DNA of 64,000 nt, taken from the NCBI GenBank assembly GCA_910586305.1, contig CAJUGS010000001.1:51544-115543 (forward strand), in the 5' to 3' direction. The notes below the pieces were generated by a model. The model was given only the letters and a program-made list of their open reading frames with translations, did no database searches and was not told the origin of the DNA. A program made the position numbers and the translations under genes. Of the stretch, positions 25,377 through 33,589 are shown one piece after another. The DNA comes from an uncultured Duncaniella sp. (lineage in GTDB: Bacteria; Bacteroidota; Bacteroidia; Bacteroidales; Muribaculaceae). Numbering within the stretch: the first letter of the stretch is position 1; the number at the start of each line of letters is the position of its first letter.

Positions 25377-25480
25377 AGTGATTTTAGTATAGAGAATTTG
25401 TGTTTCTTGATGTTTCACACGTTGTGGTATCAGATTTCTCTGCAATGTTCCGGGCAAACCCTGCGGGGAACACCACAGTG

Positions 25481-25512
25481 CAAAATTATAAAATAAATCC
25501 CTAATCTACAAA
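25481..25512 (-). promoter_or_regulatory. Consensus promoter for nifJ
   Basis: Minus strand: TTTG (25512-25509), 20-bp spacer, TAATTTTG (25488-25481). Expected leader of about 95-100 nt. The rest of the 25377-25662 gap shows nothing else I can name. Confidence 0.8.
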
Positions 25513-25662
25513 ACGAGGAGGGGAAAAAGGAGGTTAAAAAAACTAAGATGTTGTTTAACAACAAATGCCACATCACAAGCCTCTTTGCAGAAGTTGGATA
25601 TGGCATTTGTCATTGAAAATCATTATAGTGATGCGGGATGTCGCGACAGGTCGGCATTGTCG

Positions 25663-26742
25663 TCATTTCATAGCCGGAGAGTGTGCTATGCTGTCGCGCA
25701 GGAAGGCGGTGAGTTCTTCGGCCATCACCCTGTGGCGGGCGGCCGAGGGGTGGTAGTCGGCGCCATATCCCAGAGAGCCGTCCTCGGGGGTCATGTCGAA
25801 GCGGTACACCTCGGCGTGGTCCGAGGCGAGGCGGTCGAGCGCGTCTTTCACGTCGGTCAGTTCCCTGCCGCCGAGCATCGGGCCGGTGAGAAGCACTATC
25901 TTTGCCTCGGGATAGTGAGAGCGCAGGCGGTCCAGGAAGGAGCCGTAGGCCTTCTCGTAGAGCGATATGTCATAGTTCTGTGTCGAGGTGTCGTTGGTCC
26001 CGAGGTTTATGCACACGATGTCGGGTGTGAAGCGCGAGAAATCCCAGGGAGTGTTGTGGTCATAGAGCATGGCGTTGTCATATTCCAGCGGCATGGTCTC
26101 CTTGTCGTTCCCTTCGCGCGGACCGTTGTAGTTGCGATACATACCTATACCCGAGCGTGCCACGACGTTGACATCAGCCTCAAGGGCGCGCCCCGTGAGG
26201 TGGGCATAGGTGAGGCAATGGTTCTCAGTGTCATAGCTGAAGTGTACGGTGGCCGAGTCGGCCTCGGCGCCGTAGCCACAGGTGATGGAGTTGCCTATGA
26301 ATTCTATTTTCAGTGCCGGACGTTCGGGAGCAGGCAGTATCTTCGCCCCCGGGGCGAGACGGAAGCCGCGTATCTGCGGATGTTTCTCATAGCCCTCCAT
26401 GCAATATGTGATGCGGGCGGTGTGGGGGCCGTCGGACAGATAGTCGGCTACGAGCAGAGTGGAATCACCCTCCCCTATTTCGCGTCTGATGGGTGCGAGG
26501 GAGTCGATTTCGGCTACCCACGAGCCACTGCCGGGCGACGTGAGCAGCTCCAGGCTCTTACCTTCGAAATTTAGCATTGCTGTCACTCCGGGATAGTTGA
26601 AGGCTACGTTGCCTTCAGGGGTAGTGACGGTGCGTCCCATATATAAAATGCTGTCGGATGTGGCCGGTATATCCACCGGGCGGTCTGATGAGCACGAGGC
26701 CAGAAGAATGGCGGGGAGAAAGCGGAAGAATACAGATTTCAT
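25663..26742 (-). CDS. SGNH-hydrolase lipoprotein, CE2-type carbohydrate esterase
   Basis: Exported lipoprotein: a short signal ends in a LASC lipobox (cleavage before the Cys near residue 17). An N-terminal beta-sandwich of about 130 residues is followed by an SGNH hydrolase domain: block I GNSITCGYG (catalytic Ser), block III GTND, and block V DYHPS (catalytic His). This two-domain order is typical of carbohydrate esterase family 2 enzymes, which remove acetyl groups from xylan, mannan or other glycans. 359 residues is the usual length. It is transcribed alone, divergent from the capsid-like cassette. Together with the GH115 and GH3 genes 20 kb away it fits hemicellulose side-group removal, though no operon links them. 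Confidence 0.85.
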   Translation of the reverse strand: MKSVFFRFLPAILLASCSSDRPVDIPATSDSILYMGRTVTTPEGNVAFNYPGVTAMLNFEGKSLELLTSPGSGSWVAEIDSLAPIRREIGEGDSTLLVADYLSDGPHTARITYCMEGYEKHPQIRGFRLAPGAKILPAPERPALKIEFIGNSITCGYGAEADSATVHFSYDTENHCLTYAHLTGRALEADVNVVARSGIGMYRNYNGPREGNDKETMPLEYDNAMLYDHNTPWDFSRFTPDIVCINLGTNDTSTQNYDISLYEKAYGSFLDRLRSHYPEAKIVLLTGPMLGGRELTDVKDALDRLASDHAEVYRFDMTPEDGSLGYGADYHPSAARHRVMAEELTAFLRDSIAHSPAMK

Positions 26743-26783
26743 TGCTTTATAAAAATAGTAGATAGGTTTTTAGGTTGTTCCGG

Positions 26784-26791
26784 CAAAGATA
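26784..26791 (-). promoter_or_regulatory. -7 box for the CE2-type esterase gene
   Basis: TATCTTTG on the minus strand, 41 nt upstream of the start codon. No clear -33 element. It faces away from the plus-strand box at 26848. Confidence 0.55.
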
Positions 26792-26847
26792 CAATTTTTT
26801 TCGTCACTATGCGACATTATCGCACCTTTAGCCCCATTTTGCCATAG

Positions 26848-26855
26848 TAATTTTG
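26848..26855 (+). promoter_or_regulatory. -7 box for the capsid-like cassette
   Basis: TAATTTTG fits TAnnTTTG and ends 26 nt before the ATG at 26882. A TTTA at 26827-26830 could be a weak -33 element (spacer 17). Confidence 0.5.
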
Positions 26856-26881
26856 CATTGTCAATCTAAATCCGCAACACA

Positions 26882-27082
26882 ATGACAGAGAACGAAAACG
26901 AATCACCATCCACGGCTCTTCCGGCTCAGACACCTCCTCAGCCGCCCCGGCCTGACTGCTCCCTCGGTCTGCTTGAATTCCGTCGCGCCGACCCACTTCC
27001 CGGTGAGGCCGACGATGAGGCCGACTCTCCCACCTCGCGTGTGCTTTCCAGACCACGCCCCAGTGTATGGGACCGGAGATGA
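26882..27082 (+). CDS. Small acidic proline-rich ORF upstream of the capsid-like gene
   Basis: 66 codons starting with ATG 26 nt after a -7 box. The product is predicted to be disordered: rich in Pro, Glu, Asp and Ser in the first 50 residues, then a basic C-terminus (SRVLSRPRPSVWDRR). I recognise no family. It ends about 60 nt before the likely start of the capsid-like gene and is probably co-transcribed. By analogy with phage and encapsulin loci it could be a scaffold, accessory or cargo protein, but this is a guess; it may also be a non-coding leader that is open by chance. Confidence 0.4.
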   Translation: MTENENESPSTALPAQTPPQPPRPDCSLGLLEFRRADPLPGEADDEADSPTSRVLSRPRPSVWDRR

Positions 27083-27144
27083 CCACGACTCCCGTCCGAT
27101 TCACCAAGCGTTTAACCCATTTTGATAACCCCCATATTACAACC

Positions 27145-28356
27145 ATGAGCGAAACCAACACCAACCATGCCATACTCAATGGCGCACCACTCACAACCGA
27201 TGTCACCGACACCCTTTCTCCTTCGCTGCTGCGCAGCGCCGTCGACGACCGCATAGTTCGCATCCGTCCGTCGGCCACACCTCTCGACCAGATTTCACGA
27301 ATGTGTGGAGCGCGCCGTGTGGGGTCCATGAAGGTCGACTACTATTCTGTCGACTGCAAGCCAGGCTCGGTCAGTCTCGCCTCGGCGCCGTCGGGCTCCG
27401 CATCCGAGGAGGGAGATACATTCACCGTCACAGTCAGAGAGACAGGTGTCGTTTCACCTTCCGAGACCGTGATGTTTCCCAAAATCACCGTATCCGGCTC
27501 TCCGCTCGTGTGCTACGTGAAGGCTGTGGAGGGGAAGAAGGTCACCCTTGTCCTATCCGAAAGCGCCGACATCTCCACTCTTGCAGCCGATGACTTGATG
27601 GTGAGAATGGGACGCGCCGCCGGCGAGCTTGACGTGCAGACACCCCAGTATGCAGCCCTTCCGCGCAAGGACTACAACTACTGCCAGATCTTCAAGGCCC
27701 AGATAGAGGAATCACTGTATCAGCGCCTGGCCGACAAGGAGATAGGATGGTCGTTCACCGACCAGGAAGAGGTGGCCGTGGTGGATATGCGCCTCGGTAT
27801 GGAGAAGTCATTCCTCTTCGGAAACCGCAACCGTCTTGTGGTCGACGACATCGAGGGAAAGGAAGTCTACCTCACGGGAGGTATATGGCGACAGGCCGGA
27901 AAGGAGTGGAACCATGTCGGAAAAATCAGTACATCCAATCTCATTGAGATGATGAAGAAGGCCTTCACCGGCGGAGGCGGCTCGCGACGCAAGGTGCTCA
28001 TTGGTGGTTCCGACCTCATCGAGGCCCTCAACACCCACGAGCTCGTGCGCACTGTGGGCGCGCTTGACAAGGAGACCGTCTGGGGAGTCGACTTCGACCG
28101 TATTGTCTCCAAGTTCGGCACTCTCTACGTCATTCATTCCGAGGTGTTTGACCTCTGCGGACGTCCCGGCGGCGGAATGGTGATCGACCCCGAGTATATC
28201 ACCAAGTACTCCCACGTGCCATTCCAGGCCGAGCGCATATCATTCCGCAGGCAGGGAGTGCGCAACACCGAGGCTGTCGTGCTCACCGAGAGCTCATGTC
28301 TCGTGCTCCGATACCCCGAGTCCCACATGAGAATCAACTTCGTTCCGGCCGTCTGA
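27145..28356 (+). CDS. HK97-fold major capsid-like protein (SU10/DUF5309 type), orphan
   Basis: 403 residues from the ATG at 27145; an upstream in-frame ATG at 27067 overlaps the small ORF and is less likely. Features that match SU10-type phage major capsid proteins: an early segment IVRIRPSATPLDQISR (N-arm, TP motif); DYNYCQIFKAQIEESL (matching the RxNYtQIF segment that precedes the spine helix); a helix with EEVAVVDMRLGMEKSFLFG; then VLIGGSDLIEAL, SKFGTLYVIHSEVF and a late TESSCLVLRYPESHM. The call rests on remembered family pattern, not a search. There is no terminase, portal, protease or tail gene nearby; flanks are a CE2-type esterase and FKBP genes. Base composition matches the neighbours, so recent phage insertion is not evident. 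A domesticated capsid or encapsulin-like shell is possible. Confidence 0.6.
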   Translation: MSETNTNHAILNGAPLTTDVTDTLSPSLLRSAVDDRIVRIRPSATPLDQISRMCGARRVGSMKVDYYSVDCKPGSVSLASAPSGSASEEGDTFTVTVRETGVVSPSETVMFPKITVSGSPLVCYVKAVEGKKVTLVLSESADISTLAADDLMVRMGRAAGELDVQTPQYAALPRKDYNYCQIFKAQIEESLYQRLADKEIGWSFTDQEEVAVVDMRLGMEKSFLFGNRNRLVVDDIEGKEVYLTGGIWRQAGKEWNHVGKISTSNLIEMMKKAFTGGGGSRRKVLIGGSDLIEALNTHELVRTVGALDKETVWGVDFDRIVSKFGTLYVIHSEVFDLCGRPGGGMVIDPEYITKYSHVPFQAERISFRRQGVRNTEAVVLTESSCLVLRYPESHMRINFVPAV

Positions 28357-28383
28357 GACGCGTAACGCCATTGCACGTAAAAA

Positions 28384-28458
28384 GCAAAAAAACGTTCCGC
28401 ACCGGCCGTCCCCGGGAGGGGGAGTGTGTCAGTGCGGAACGCTATATTGTTTTTTTTC
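28384..28458. terminator. Bidirectional terminator between the capsid-like gene and the FKBP cluster
   Basis: Ten-base arms 28393-28402 and 28432-28441 pair perfectly, enclosing a second GC-rich stem. A run of A precedes and a run of eight T follows, so it can act on both strands. Confidence 0.85.
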
Positions 28459-28494
28459 GGTCAGTGGGCGGGGGACATACTGTCCCGCCGGTGA

Positions 28495-29400
28495 TTACTC
28501 ACCGGGATTTACGTCGACTGCCTCAACCTCAAACACGAGGGTGGCGTTGGGACCGATGCCGGCCTGGGGTGCGCCGTCAACACCATAGGCAAGATTGCCG
28601 GGGATGTAGAACACATACTTGGCACCCTTGTTCATCATGGCGAGACCTTCGCCGAAGCCGGGCACGGTGGAGCGGGGAGAAAGCTCTACGCCTTCGTCGT
28701 TGCTGTCAAACACGGTGCCGTCGATGAGCTTGCCGGAATACTTGACATTGGCTGAGCCGGACTTGCCGACTGTCTTGCCTTCGCCTTCCTTAACCACCTT
28801 GTAGGCGAGGCCCGAGGGTGTGGTCTTGATGGAGGGATCCTTGGCGATAGCGTCCTTTATGTATGCAGCGCCTTTCTCCTCGTTGCTCTTAGCCTCGGGA
28901 GAGTTGGCCTTGGCCTGCTCGGCCTCTTCCTGCTTCTTCTGGTAATACTCCATCATCTTGCCCTGGGCCTCCTGGGCGAGCTGCTGGAATGTAGCCTGTG
29001 CCTCGCGGAGAGCCTCGGGGGTCACAGAGTCGGTCATGAATGCCTTGGAGTAGGCATCATACACCTTGGCGCGGTCGATGGAGATACCGGCCTGCTCGTA
29101 GCGGTAGAGCTGTCCGGCAAGCTGGAGACCAAACGAAAGTCCGGTGAGATAGCCCTGCTGGGTAGTGTCGGTCATGATCACCTGCTTGAAGCCGCGAAGG
29201 ATGTCGTCCTTCTTGAGGGCGGCCTTCTGGTCGGCAGGGATGCTGGCATAGTCGGAAGCCAGACGAAGGCCCTGGCTCTGGCCGAGGCTGGTGGAGAGAG
29301 AGTCCGCGAAGCCCTTGTCGGATGCTGTGGACGAGTTGCCCGAGCAAGCGCCGAGCATAAGTGCGGCAGCTGCGCCGCAGACGATAAGAATTTTCTTCAT
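28495..29400 (-). CDS. FKBP-type peptidyl-prolyl isomerase, lipoprotein (Mip-like)
   Basis: 301 residues. The signal peptide ends in LGAC, so the protein is a lipoprotein that faces the periplasm or cell surface. A long helical N-terminal dimerisation region (about 30-180, with an Ala/Glu/Lys-rich stretch) is followed by one FKBP domain: VKYSGKLIDGTVFDS, VPGFGEGLAMM, YVFYIPGNLAYG and IGPNATLVFEVE. Folding of exported proteins is the expected role. It is the third of three tandem FKBP genes, 77 nt after the second. The end shares a bidirectional terminator with the convergent capsid-like gene. Confidence 0.93.
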   Translation of the reverse strand: MKKILIVCGAAAALMLGACSGNSSTASDKGFADSLSTSLGQSQGLRLASDYASIPADQKAALKKDDILRGFKQVIMTDTTQQGYLTGLSFGLQLAGQLYRYEQAGISIDRAKVYDAYSKAFMTDSVTPEALREAQATFQQLAQEAQGKMMEYYQKKQEEAEQAKANSPEAKSNEEKGAAYIKDAIAKDPSIKTTPSGLAYKVVKEGEGKTVGKSGSANVKYSGKLIDGTVFDSNDEGVELSPRSTVPGFGEGLAMMNKGAKYVFYIPGNLAYGVDGAPQAGIGPNATLVFEVEAVDVNPGE

Positions 29401-29477
29401 CTTGTTCTTTCTTATGATTGTAAATGGTTATATTTTTGTAGTATGTGTCGGTGTAGGGGCGATGTGTGTGTGGAGGC

Positions 29478-30272
29478 TCACTCGGCCGAAATCAGCTCGA
29501 CTACGAATCTTAGGGCGGCTCCGGGTGGAATCACGCCTCCTCCTGCGCCATCTTCGCCATAGGCGAGCGAGGCGGGAATCACTATGTCATAGACTCCTCC
29601 TGGTTTCATCATCCTCACCCCTTCGGCCAGTCCCGGCACCACTCTTCCGAGGTCGAGGACTATGGGCTCGTCGGTGACGTCAAACACCGTGCCGTCCGAG
29701 AGCATACCCTTGTAGCTCACTTTGGCCTTGCAGGCCTCGGAGGCAAGAGGGCCTTCACCCTCGGTGATTACTCTGAACACAAGCCCCGAGGGGGTGGTGA
29801 CAGCTCCCTCGACGCCTTCAGCCTCGCTCAGAAAGCGCGCCTGGCTCTCGGGAGAGTAGAGGCTCGAAGTGAACTCTCTGAACCGAGAGTCTATATAGGC
29901 CGAGGCCTCCTCGGGAGTGAATGTCGGAGTGCTTTTGTCTCCATTCAATGTGGCCAGCACCACTCGGAACGTCTGTTCGCGGTCGGCCTTCATGCCCAGA
30001 GAGGCCATCTCGTCAAACCCGTTGATAATCGACATCGCGAGACTGGCTCCTTTCATGAAGGCGGCTCGTGAGGCCGAATCGGGAGTTTGGGTTAGAATCA
30101 GTTCCATTCCGTGGAGCAGTTCCTTCTTCTCCCTCTCGCTGATGTTCGAGGTGTCTAAGGCCGACCCCCAGTAGGTGCCGAGGGCGTTGGAAAGAGAGTC
30201 GAGCCTCTCATGGGCTTGCGCCACAGAGAGGGCCGACAGTAATATCAGTATGGCTATGAGCCCTTTGCGCAT
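29478..30272 (-). CDS. FKBP-type peptidyl-prolyl isomerase, periplasmic
   Basis: 264 residues from the ATG at 30272. A type I signal peptide (MRKGLIAILILLSALSVAQA) has no lipobox Cys, so the product should be soluble in the periplasm. A helical N-terminal part precedes a single FKBP domain with VSYKGMLSDGTVFDVT, VPGLAEGVRMM, IPASLAYGEDG and IPPGAALRFVVEL. The frame is open upstream to 30425, but that portion lies inside the upstream FKBP gene; the ATG at 30272 overlaps that gene's TGA by one base, which points to coupling. Some aromatic pocket residues of active FKBPs differ, so activity may be reduced. Confidence 0.9.
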   Translation of the reverse strand: MRKGLIAILILLSALSVAQAHERLDSLSNALGTYWGSALDTSNISEREKKELLHGMELILTQTPDSASRAAFMKGASLAMSIINGFDEMASLGMKADREQTFRVVLATLNGDKSTPTFTPEEASAYIDSRFREFTSSLYSPESQARFLSEAEGVEGAVTTPSGLVFRVITEGEGPLASEACKAKVSYKGMLSDGTVFDVTDEPIVLDLGRVVPGLAEGVRMMKPGGVYDIVIPASLAYGEDGAGGGVIPPGAALRFVVELISAE

Positions 30273-30904
30273 CAGTCGAGCACCTTGATGAGCTCTACGT
30301 CGAAAATCAGGGTGGCATTCGGGCCGATTACGCCGCCTGCTCCCTGCGGGCCGTAGGCCAGCTGTGAGGGGATGAAGAGACGCCACTTGGAGCCGGCCTT
30401 CATGAGCTGGAGGGCCTCCACCCATCCGGGTATCACCTGTGTCACGCCGAAGGTGGCGGGAACACCGCGGTCTACAGAGCTGTCAAACACAGTGCCGTCG
30501 ATGAGTTTGCCGGTATAGTGCACCTCAACGCGGTCGGTCGACTTGGGCATGGGGCCGTCGCCCTCTTCGAGCACCTCATACTGGAGGCCCGAGGGGGTGG
30601 TGTGGACTTCGGTACGCTTGCCGTTCTCTTCGAGATACTCCTTGCCGGCTTTTTCGTTCACCTCGGCCATCTTGGCGGCCTCGGCCTGCTGCTTGGCCTC
30701 GAGAGCCTCGAAATATTTCTGAATCTCTGCCTTGGCCTCGTCATAGCTCATCTTGGGCTGTGCGCCGTAGAACACGGCAGCTACTCCGTCGGCAAAATCC
30801 TGTACGTCTATCTGCTGGATTCCGCTCGCACGGAAGTTGTTGCCCATGCTCAGACCAAGCGCGTAGCTGATGCGGTCAAGGGCTTTCTGTTCGTTTGTTT
30901 CCAT
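30272..30904 (-). CDS. FKBP-type peptidyl-prolyl isomerase, cytoplasmic (FklB-like)
   Basis: 210 residues with no signal peptide. The N-terminal helical dimerisation region (about 1-95, Ala/Glu/Lys-rich toward its end) is followed by an FKBP domain with VHYTGKLIDGTVFDSS, VIPGWVEALQLM, RLFIPSQLAYG and IGPNATLIFDVELI. Domain order and length match FklB/FkpA-type enzymes. It is the first gene of the FKBP operon, downstream of a TAACTTTG promoter box. Confidence 0.93.
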   Translation of the reverse strand: METNEQKALDRISYALGLSMGNNFRASGIQQIDVQDFADGVAAVFYGAQPKMSYDEAKAEIQKYFEALEAKQQAEAAKMAEVNEKAGKEYLEENGKRTEVHTTPSGLQYEVLEEGDGPMPKSTDRVEVHYTGKLIDGTVFDSSVDRGVPATFGVTQVIPGWVEALQLMKAGSKWRLFIPSQLAYGPQGAGGVIGPNATLIFDVELIKVLD

Positions 30905-30951
30905 TTCTTATATTTACGTTTTACGTGTGAGGAGACCATTGTATCAGGATG

Positions 30952-30984
30952 CAAAGTTAGGGCATTTTAGCGGTCTTCTTCAAG
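30952..30984 (-). promoter_or_regulatory. Promoter of the triple-FKBP operon
   Basis: Minus strand: CTTG (30984-30981), 21-bp spacer, TAACTTTG (30959-30952). One mismatch to the -33 consensus. Confidence 0.65.
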
Positions 30985-31081
30985 TTTTTTAATTAAAAAA
31001 GTTAAAATCAGAAATATAATCCGTTCTTTTCACATAACAATCAATGTGTTGCAAATGTTTATGCATCCGCCGGTACATGGA

Positions 31082-31117
31082 AGAGCCCCCGCATACCGGC
31101 CGGTATGCGGGGGCTCT
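31082..31117 (-). terminator. 36-bp perfect palindrome downstream of the T9SS-tail protein gene
   Basis: Two 18-base arms (31082-31099, 31100-31117) are exact reverse complements with no spacer. Position after the 31145 stop suggests a terminator, but no T-run follows on the minus strand, so RNA-end protection or cruciform formation is an alternative. Confidence 0.6.
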
Positions 31118-31144
31118 GTCAGTTTGCTGTGTCAATCGGAGTGA

Positions 31145-33373
31145 TTACTTCACCACCACTTTCACATTGTTGCGGGCGGGAGTGGTCACGATATACACTC
31201 CGGCGGGAAGGTCGGTGGTTCCGGCAGGACGGCCTGCGAGGTCATAGACGGCAGAGCCGGCGGGTGCGATGATGTCGCGGCCCTCTACTCTCACGGGCTC
31301 CTCGGTGTCGGCGCCGATGTTGTCGATGCCGCTGTTATTCTCGACGATGTCGATGGTCGATACCTGGAAGTAGTGGGTGGGTTGCTCGCCAAGGGGTGTG
31401 GCAAGCTGGAAGCCCACGCAGCTGATGGTGCCGCATATCTCGTCGGGAAGCTCGGTCACGAAGGTGGCGAAGCCGGTGGTTCCGGTGGCGGGGTCGATAC
31501 CCACGGGCACAACGTCATATGACGCTACCTGCTGCATACCCTCCACTACGTTTCTCGGGCCGAAGTATACGTTGAATTTCTCGGGGTCGAAGGCACGGGC
31601 CTTGAATTTGACCGCATATTTCTTGCCTTCCTCAAATTTGATGGGGGGCGAGATGAGCCATTCGTCGGCATCCTTGGTGTTGGAGTCGATGGATGTCATG
31701 GACACGATGTATTCCGCACACTGCTCGTAGTCGCCGAAGATAGCGTGGCCAAGGGTGGTGCCGAAGAGCCAGCTCATACCGTCGTTGTTGTTGTCGTAGT
31801 CCATCCAGCTGTTGCGGAAGCTGTTTTCATCGATGAAGTCCTCGCTCACGGGCACGGTCTTGGCCGGGCCGGCGATGAACTCGCTCGAGGTTGCCACGGT
31901 CTCGCCCTGTGAGTTCTTGGCGATCACCTGGTAGCTGTAGCGAAGCATACGGCGGAAGAAGGTATCGGTGGCCTTGGTATCGGTGATGTTCTCGGCCACT
32001 TTGAAGTTGTCGGGGAGACGCACCACGTCATAGGTCACGCTTGCAGGGTCGAAGGCACCCAGGTGGAAGCCCTCGGTAGGAGCGGTCCAGGTCAGGTCGA
32101 CGGTGGTGAAATCCTGGCTGATATTCACAGCGATATCTTTCACTGCGGCCGGGCGGTCGTTGCCTATGTAGGAGAACGCGGGAGTCTTGGGGCCGTCGCC
32201 GGCGGCGTTGAACACAATCACGTCATAGCGATACATACCGGCCTCGCCGATACCGTCCTCGCTCCAAGTCACAGCCTGGCCGGGGGTGACGGAAGAGGCA
32301 TAGGACACCTCAACACCGTCGCGGTAGATGGCATAGCCGTTGATCGAGGTCAGCTCGTCGCCTCCGAAGGTCTTGACTGGAAGTTTGAACGACAGGTTGG
32401 AGCCTGTGCCGGTGCTGTTGCTCACGGCAGAGAATTCCTCCACTGCGCCGGGAGCGTCGAAGCCACCCTCGGCATAGGGGATGTAGAGGCCCTGGAAGCG
32501 GGCGTTGGTGCCGATTTCGCCGAAGTCGGTCATGTCAAAGCCCTTGACCGAGCTGGTGTAGTTCTGTCCGGCGGGAAGTGTGGGGACCTTGATGGCGCGG
32601 AGGTGGGTCATTCTGCCACGGTCGCCGGTGTCGACACCTTCGTCGTTGTAGCTGTCGGTCATGGTGATGGAGGCCCAGTAGAGTTCGCCTGTGGTGTGGT
32701 CAAACTCAAGGCTCTGGTTGGACATCATGCTGGTGCACTTGGTGTCGAATATCGGGGTGGCCTTGCCGTTCGAGAGGTTGATCTGGTAGAGCCAGCCGTC
32801 ATGGTCGATGGTGAAGATGCGGCCGGTGGCATCTGCGGCAATCACTCCTCCGCGAGCGGAGCAGACACGGGTGAAAGCACCGTTGTCCATATTCATCTCA
32901 TAGATACTTGTGCCCTCGGTGTCGCTGAAGCAGATGGCATATATCTTCTTGTTGAGTATGTCATAGGTCATGTCGGAGGGCTTGAAGTGGTTGTCCTCCT
33001 GGTTCCATTTGCCCAGGTCTTCCACAAGCCCGTTGGTGATATTGTACTTCATCACAGGCATTGCAGCCGGCTCCTGCATTGATGATGAGAAGGAGTAGGG
33101 GCAGGCATAGTAGATACCCTCGGCGCAGGTGGCGGCATAGAGGCCGGTGATACCGTCAAACGGGAAAATCAGTTCGTTGTTGCCGGGGAAAGCAAATGTC
33201 TGCTTTGAGAATCCATAGGACGGATAAACCGCATTGTTGAAATTCTCGTTCGAGAGGAAGAAGCCGTAGAATGTACGCCCGCCGTGCTCGACAGCTGTCT
33301 GAGCCATAGTGTCGGCACTCCATGACAGGGATAGAGCCGCACAGGCCGCAAATGCAAGTAAAGACTTGTTCAT
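31145..33373 (-). CDS. Large secreted protein with fibronectin-type modules and T9SS-like C-terminal tail
   Basis: 742 residues. An N-terminal signal peptide ends at about DTMAQ. Residues about 30-290 look like a beta-propeller (repeated segments such as IYEMNMDNGAFTRV and LYQINLSNGKATPIF). From about 310 to 500 there are fibronectin type III-like modules (VDLTWTAPTEGFHLG). A jelly-roll-like region follows (EEGKKYAVKFKARAF). The last 45 residues (IIAPAGSAVYDLAGR, LPAGVYIV, ending VKVVVK) match a type A sorting domain of the type IX secretion system. It is likely exported to the surface or released. The binding target is unknown. It stands alone, flanked by a palindrome downstream and an AT-rich intergenic region upstream. 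Confidence 0.85.
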   Translation of the reverse strand: MNKSLLAFAACAALSLSWSADTMAQTAVEHGGRTFYGFFLSNENFNNAVYPSYGFSKQTFAFPGNNELIFPFDGITGLYAATCAEGIYYACPYSFSSSMQEPAAMPVMKYNITNGLVEDLGKWNQEDNHFKPSDMTYDILNKKIYAICFSDTEGTSIYEMNMDNGAFTRVCSARGGVIAADATGRIFTIDHDGWLYQINLSNGKATPIFDTKCTSMMSNQSLEFDHTTGELYWASITMTDSYNDEGVDTGDRGRMTHLRAIKVPTLPAGQNYTSSVKGFDMTDFGEIGTNARFQGLYIPYAEGGFDAPGAVEEFSAVSNSTGTGSNLSFKLPVKTFGGDELTSINGYAIYRDGVEVSYASSVTPGQAVTWSEDGIGEAGMYRYDVIVFNAAGDGPKTPAFSYIGNDRPAAVKDIAVNISQDFTTVDLTWTAPTEGFHLGAFDPASVTYDVVRLPDNFKVAENITDTKATDTFFRRMLRYSYQVIAKNSQGETVATSSEFIAGPAKTVPVSEDFIDENSFRNSWMDYDNNNDGMSWLFGTTLGHAIFGDYEQCAEYIVSMTSIDSNTKDADEWLISPPIKFEEGKKYAVKFKARAFDPEKFNVYFGPRNVVEGMQQVASYDVVPVGIDPATGTTGFATFVTELPDEICGTISCVGFQLATPLGEQPTHYFQVSTIDIVENNSGIDNIGADTEEPVRVEGRDIIAPAGSAVYDLAGRPAGTTDLPAGVYIVTTPARNNVKVVVK

Positions 33374-33449
33374 GCTGTGTCTGGTTATTGTTCTGTGGTA
33401 ATTGTTGGTAATTGTTGCGATGACTGTGAAGATAAGTCGCTACATTTTG

Positions 33450-33457
33450 CAAAATTA
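33450..33457 (-). promoter_or_regulatory. -7 box for the secreted fibronectin-module protein
   Basis: TAATTTTG on the minus strand, 76 nt upstream of the start at 33373. The -33 position is weak. The 33374-33589 gap is AT-rich and also must hold the promoter of the divergent protease; no clean match was found for that one. Confidence 0.5.
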
Positions 33458-33589
33458 CACGCTAATTGATAAAAACAGAACATTACATGGTTAAAATATG
33501 CTAATTAAAGTGCAAAAAGTCAGTGAATATTGCTTTTATAAAACTTTTTTTGGAATTTTGTAAATTGTATATAGAACAATTCATCCGAC

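Noticed and set aside
1490..28356. Ferritin as cargo of the capsid-like shell
   Set aside because: Encapsulin ferritin-like cargo genes normally sit beside the shell gene; this ferritin is 25 kb away and is a full canonical FtnA.
26743..28458. An intact prophage around the capsid-like gene
   Set aside because: No terminase, portal, integrase, tail or lysis genes, and no attachment repeats, between the flanking bacterial genes.
30273..30425. N-terminal extension of the periplasmic FKBP
   Set aside because: It overlaps the upstream FKBP gene; the ATG at 30272 is followed at once by a good signal peptide.
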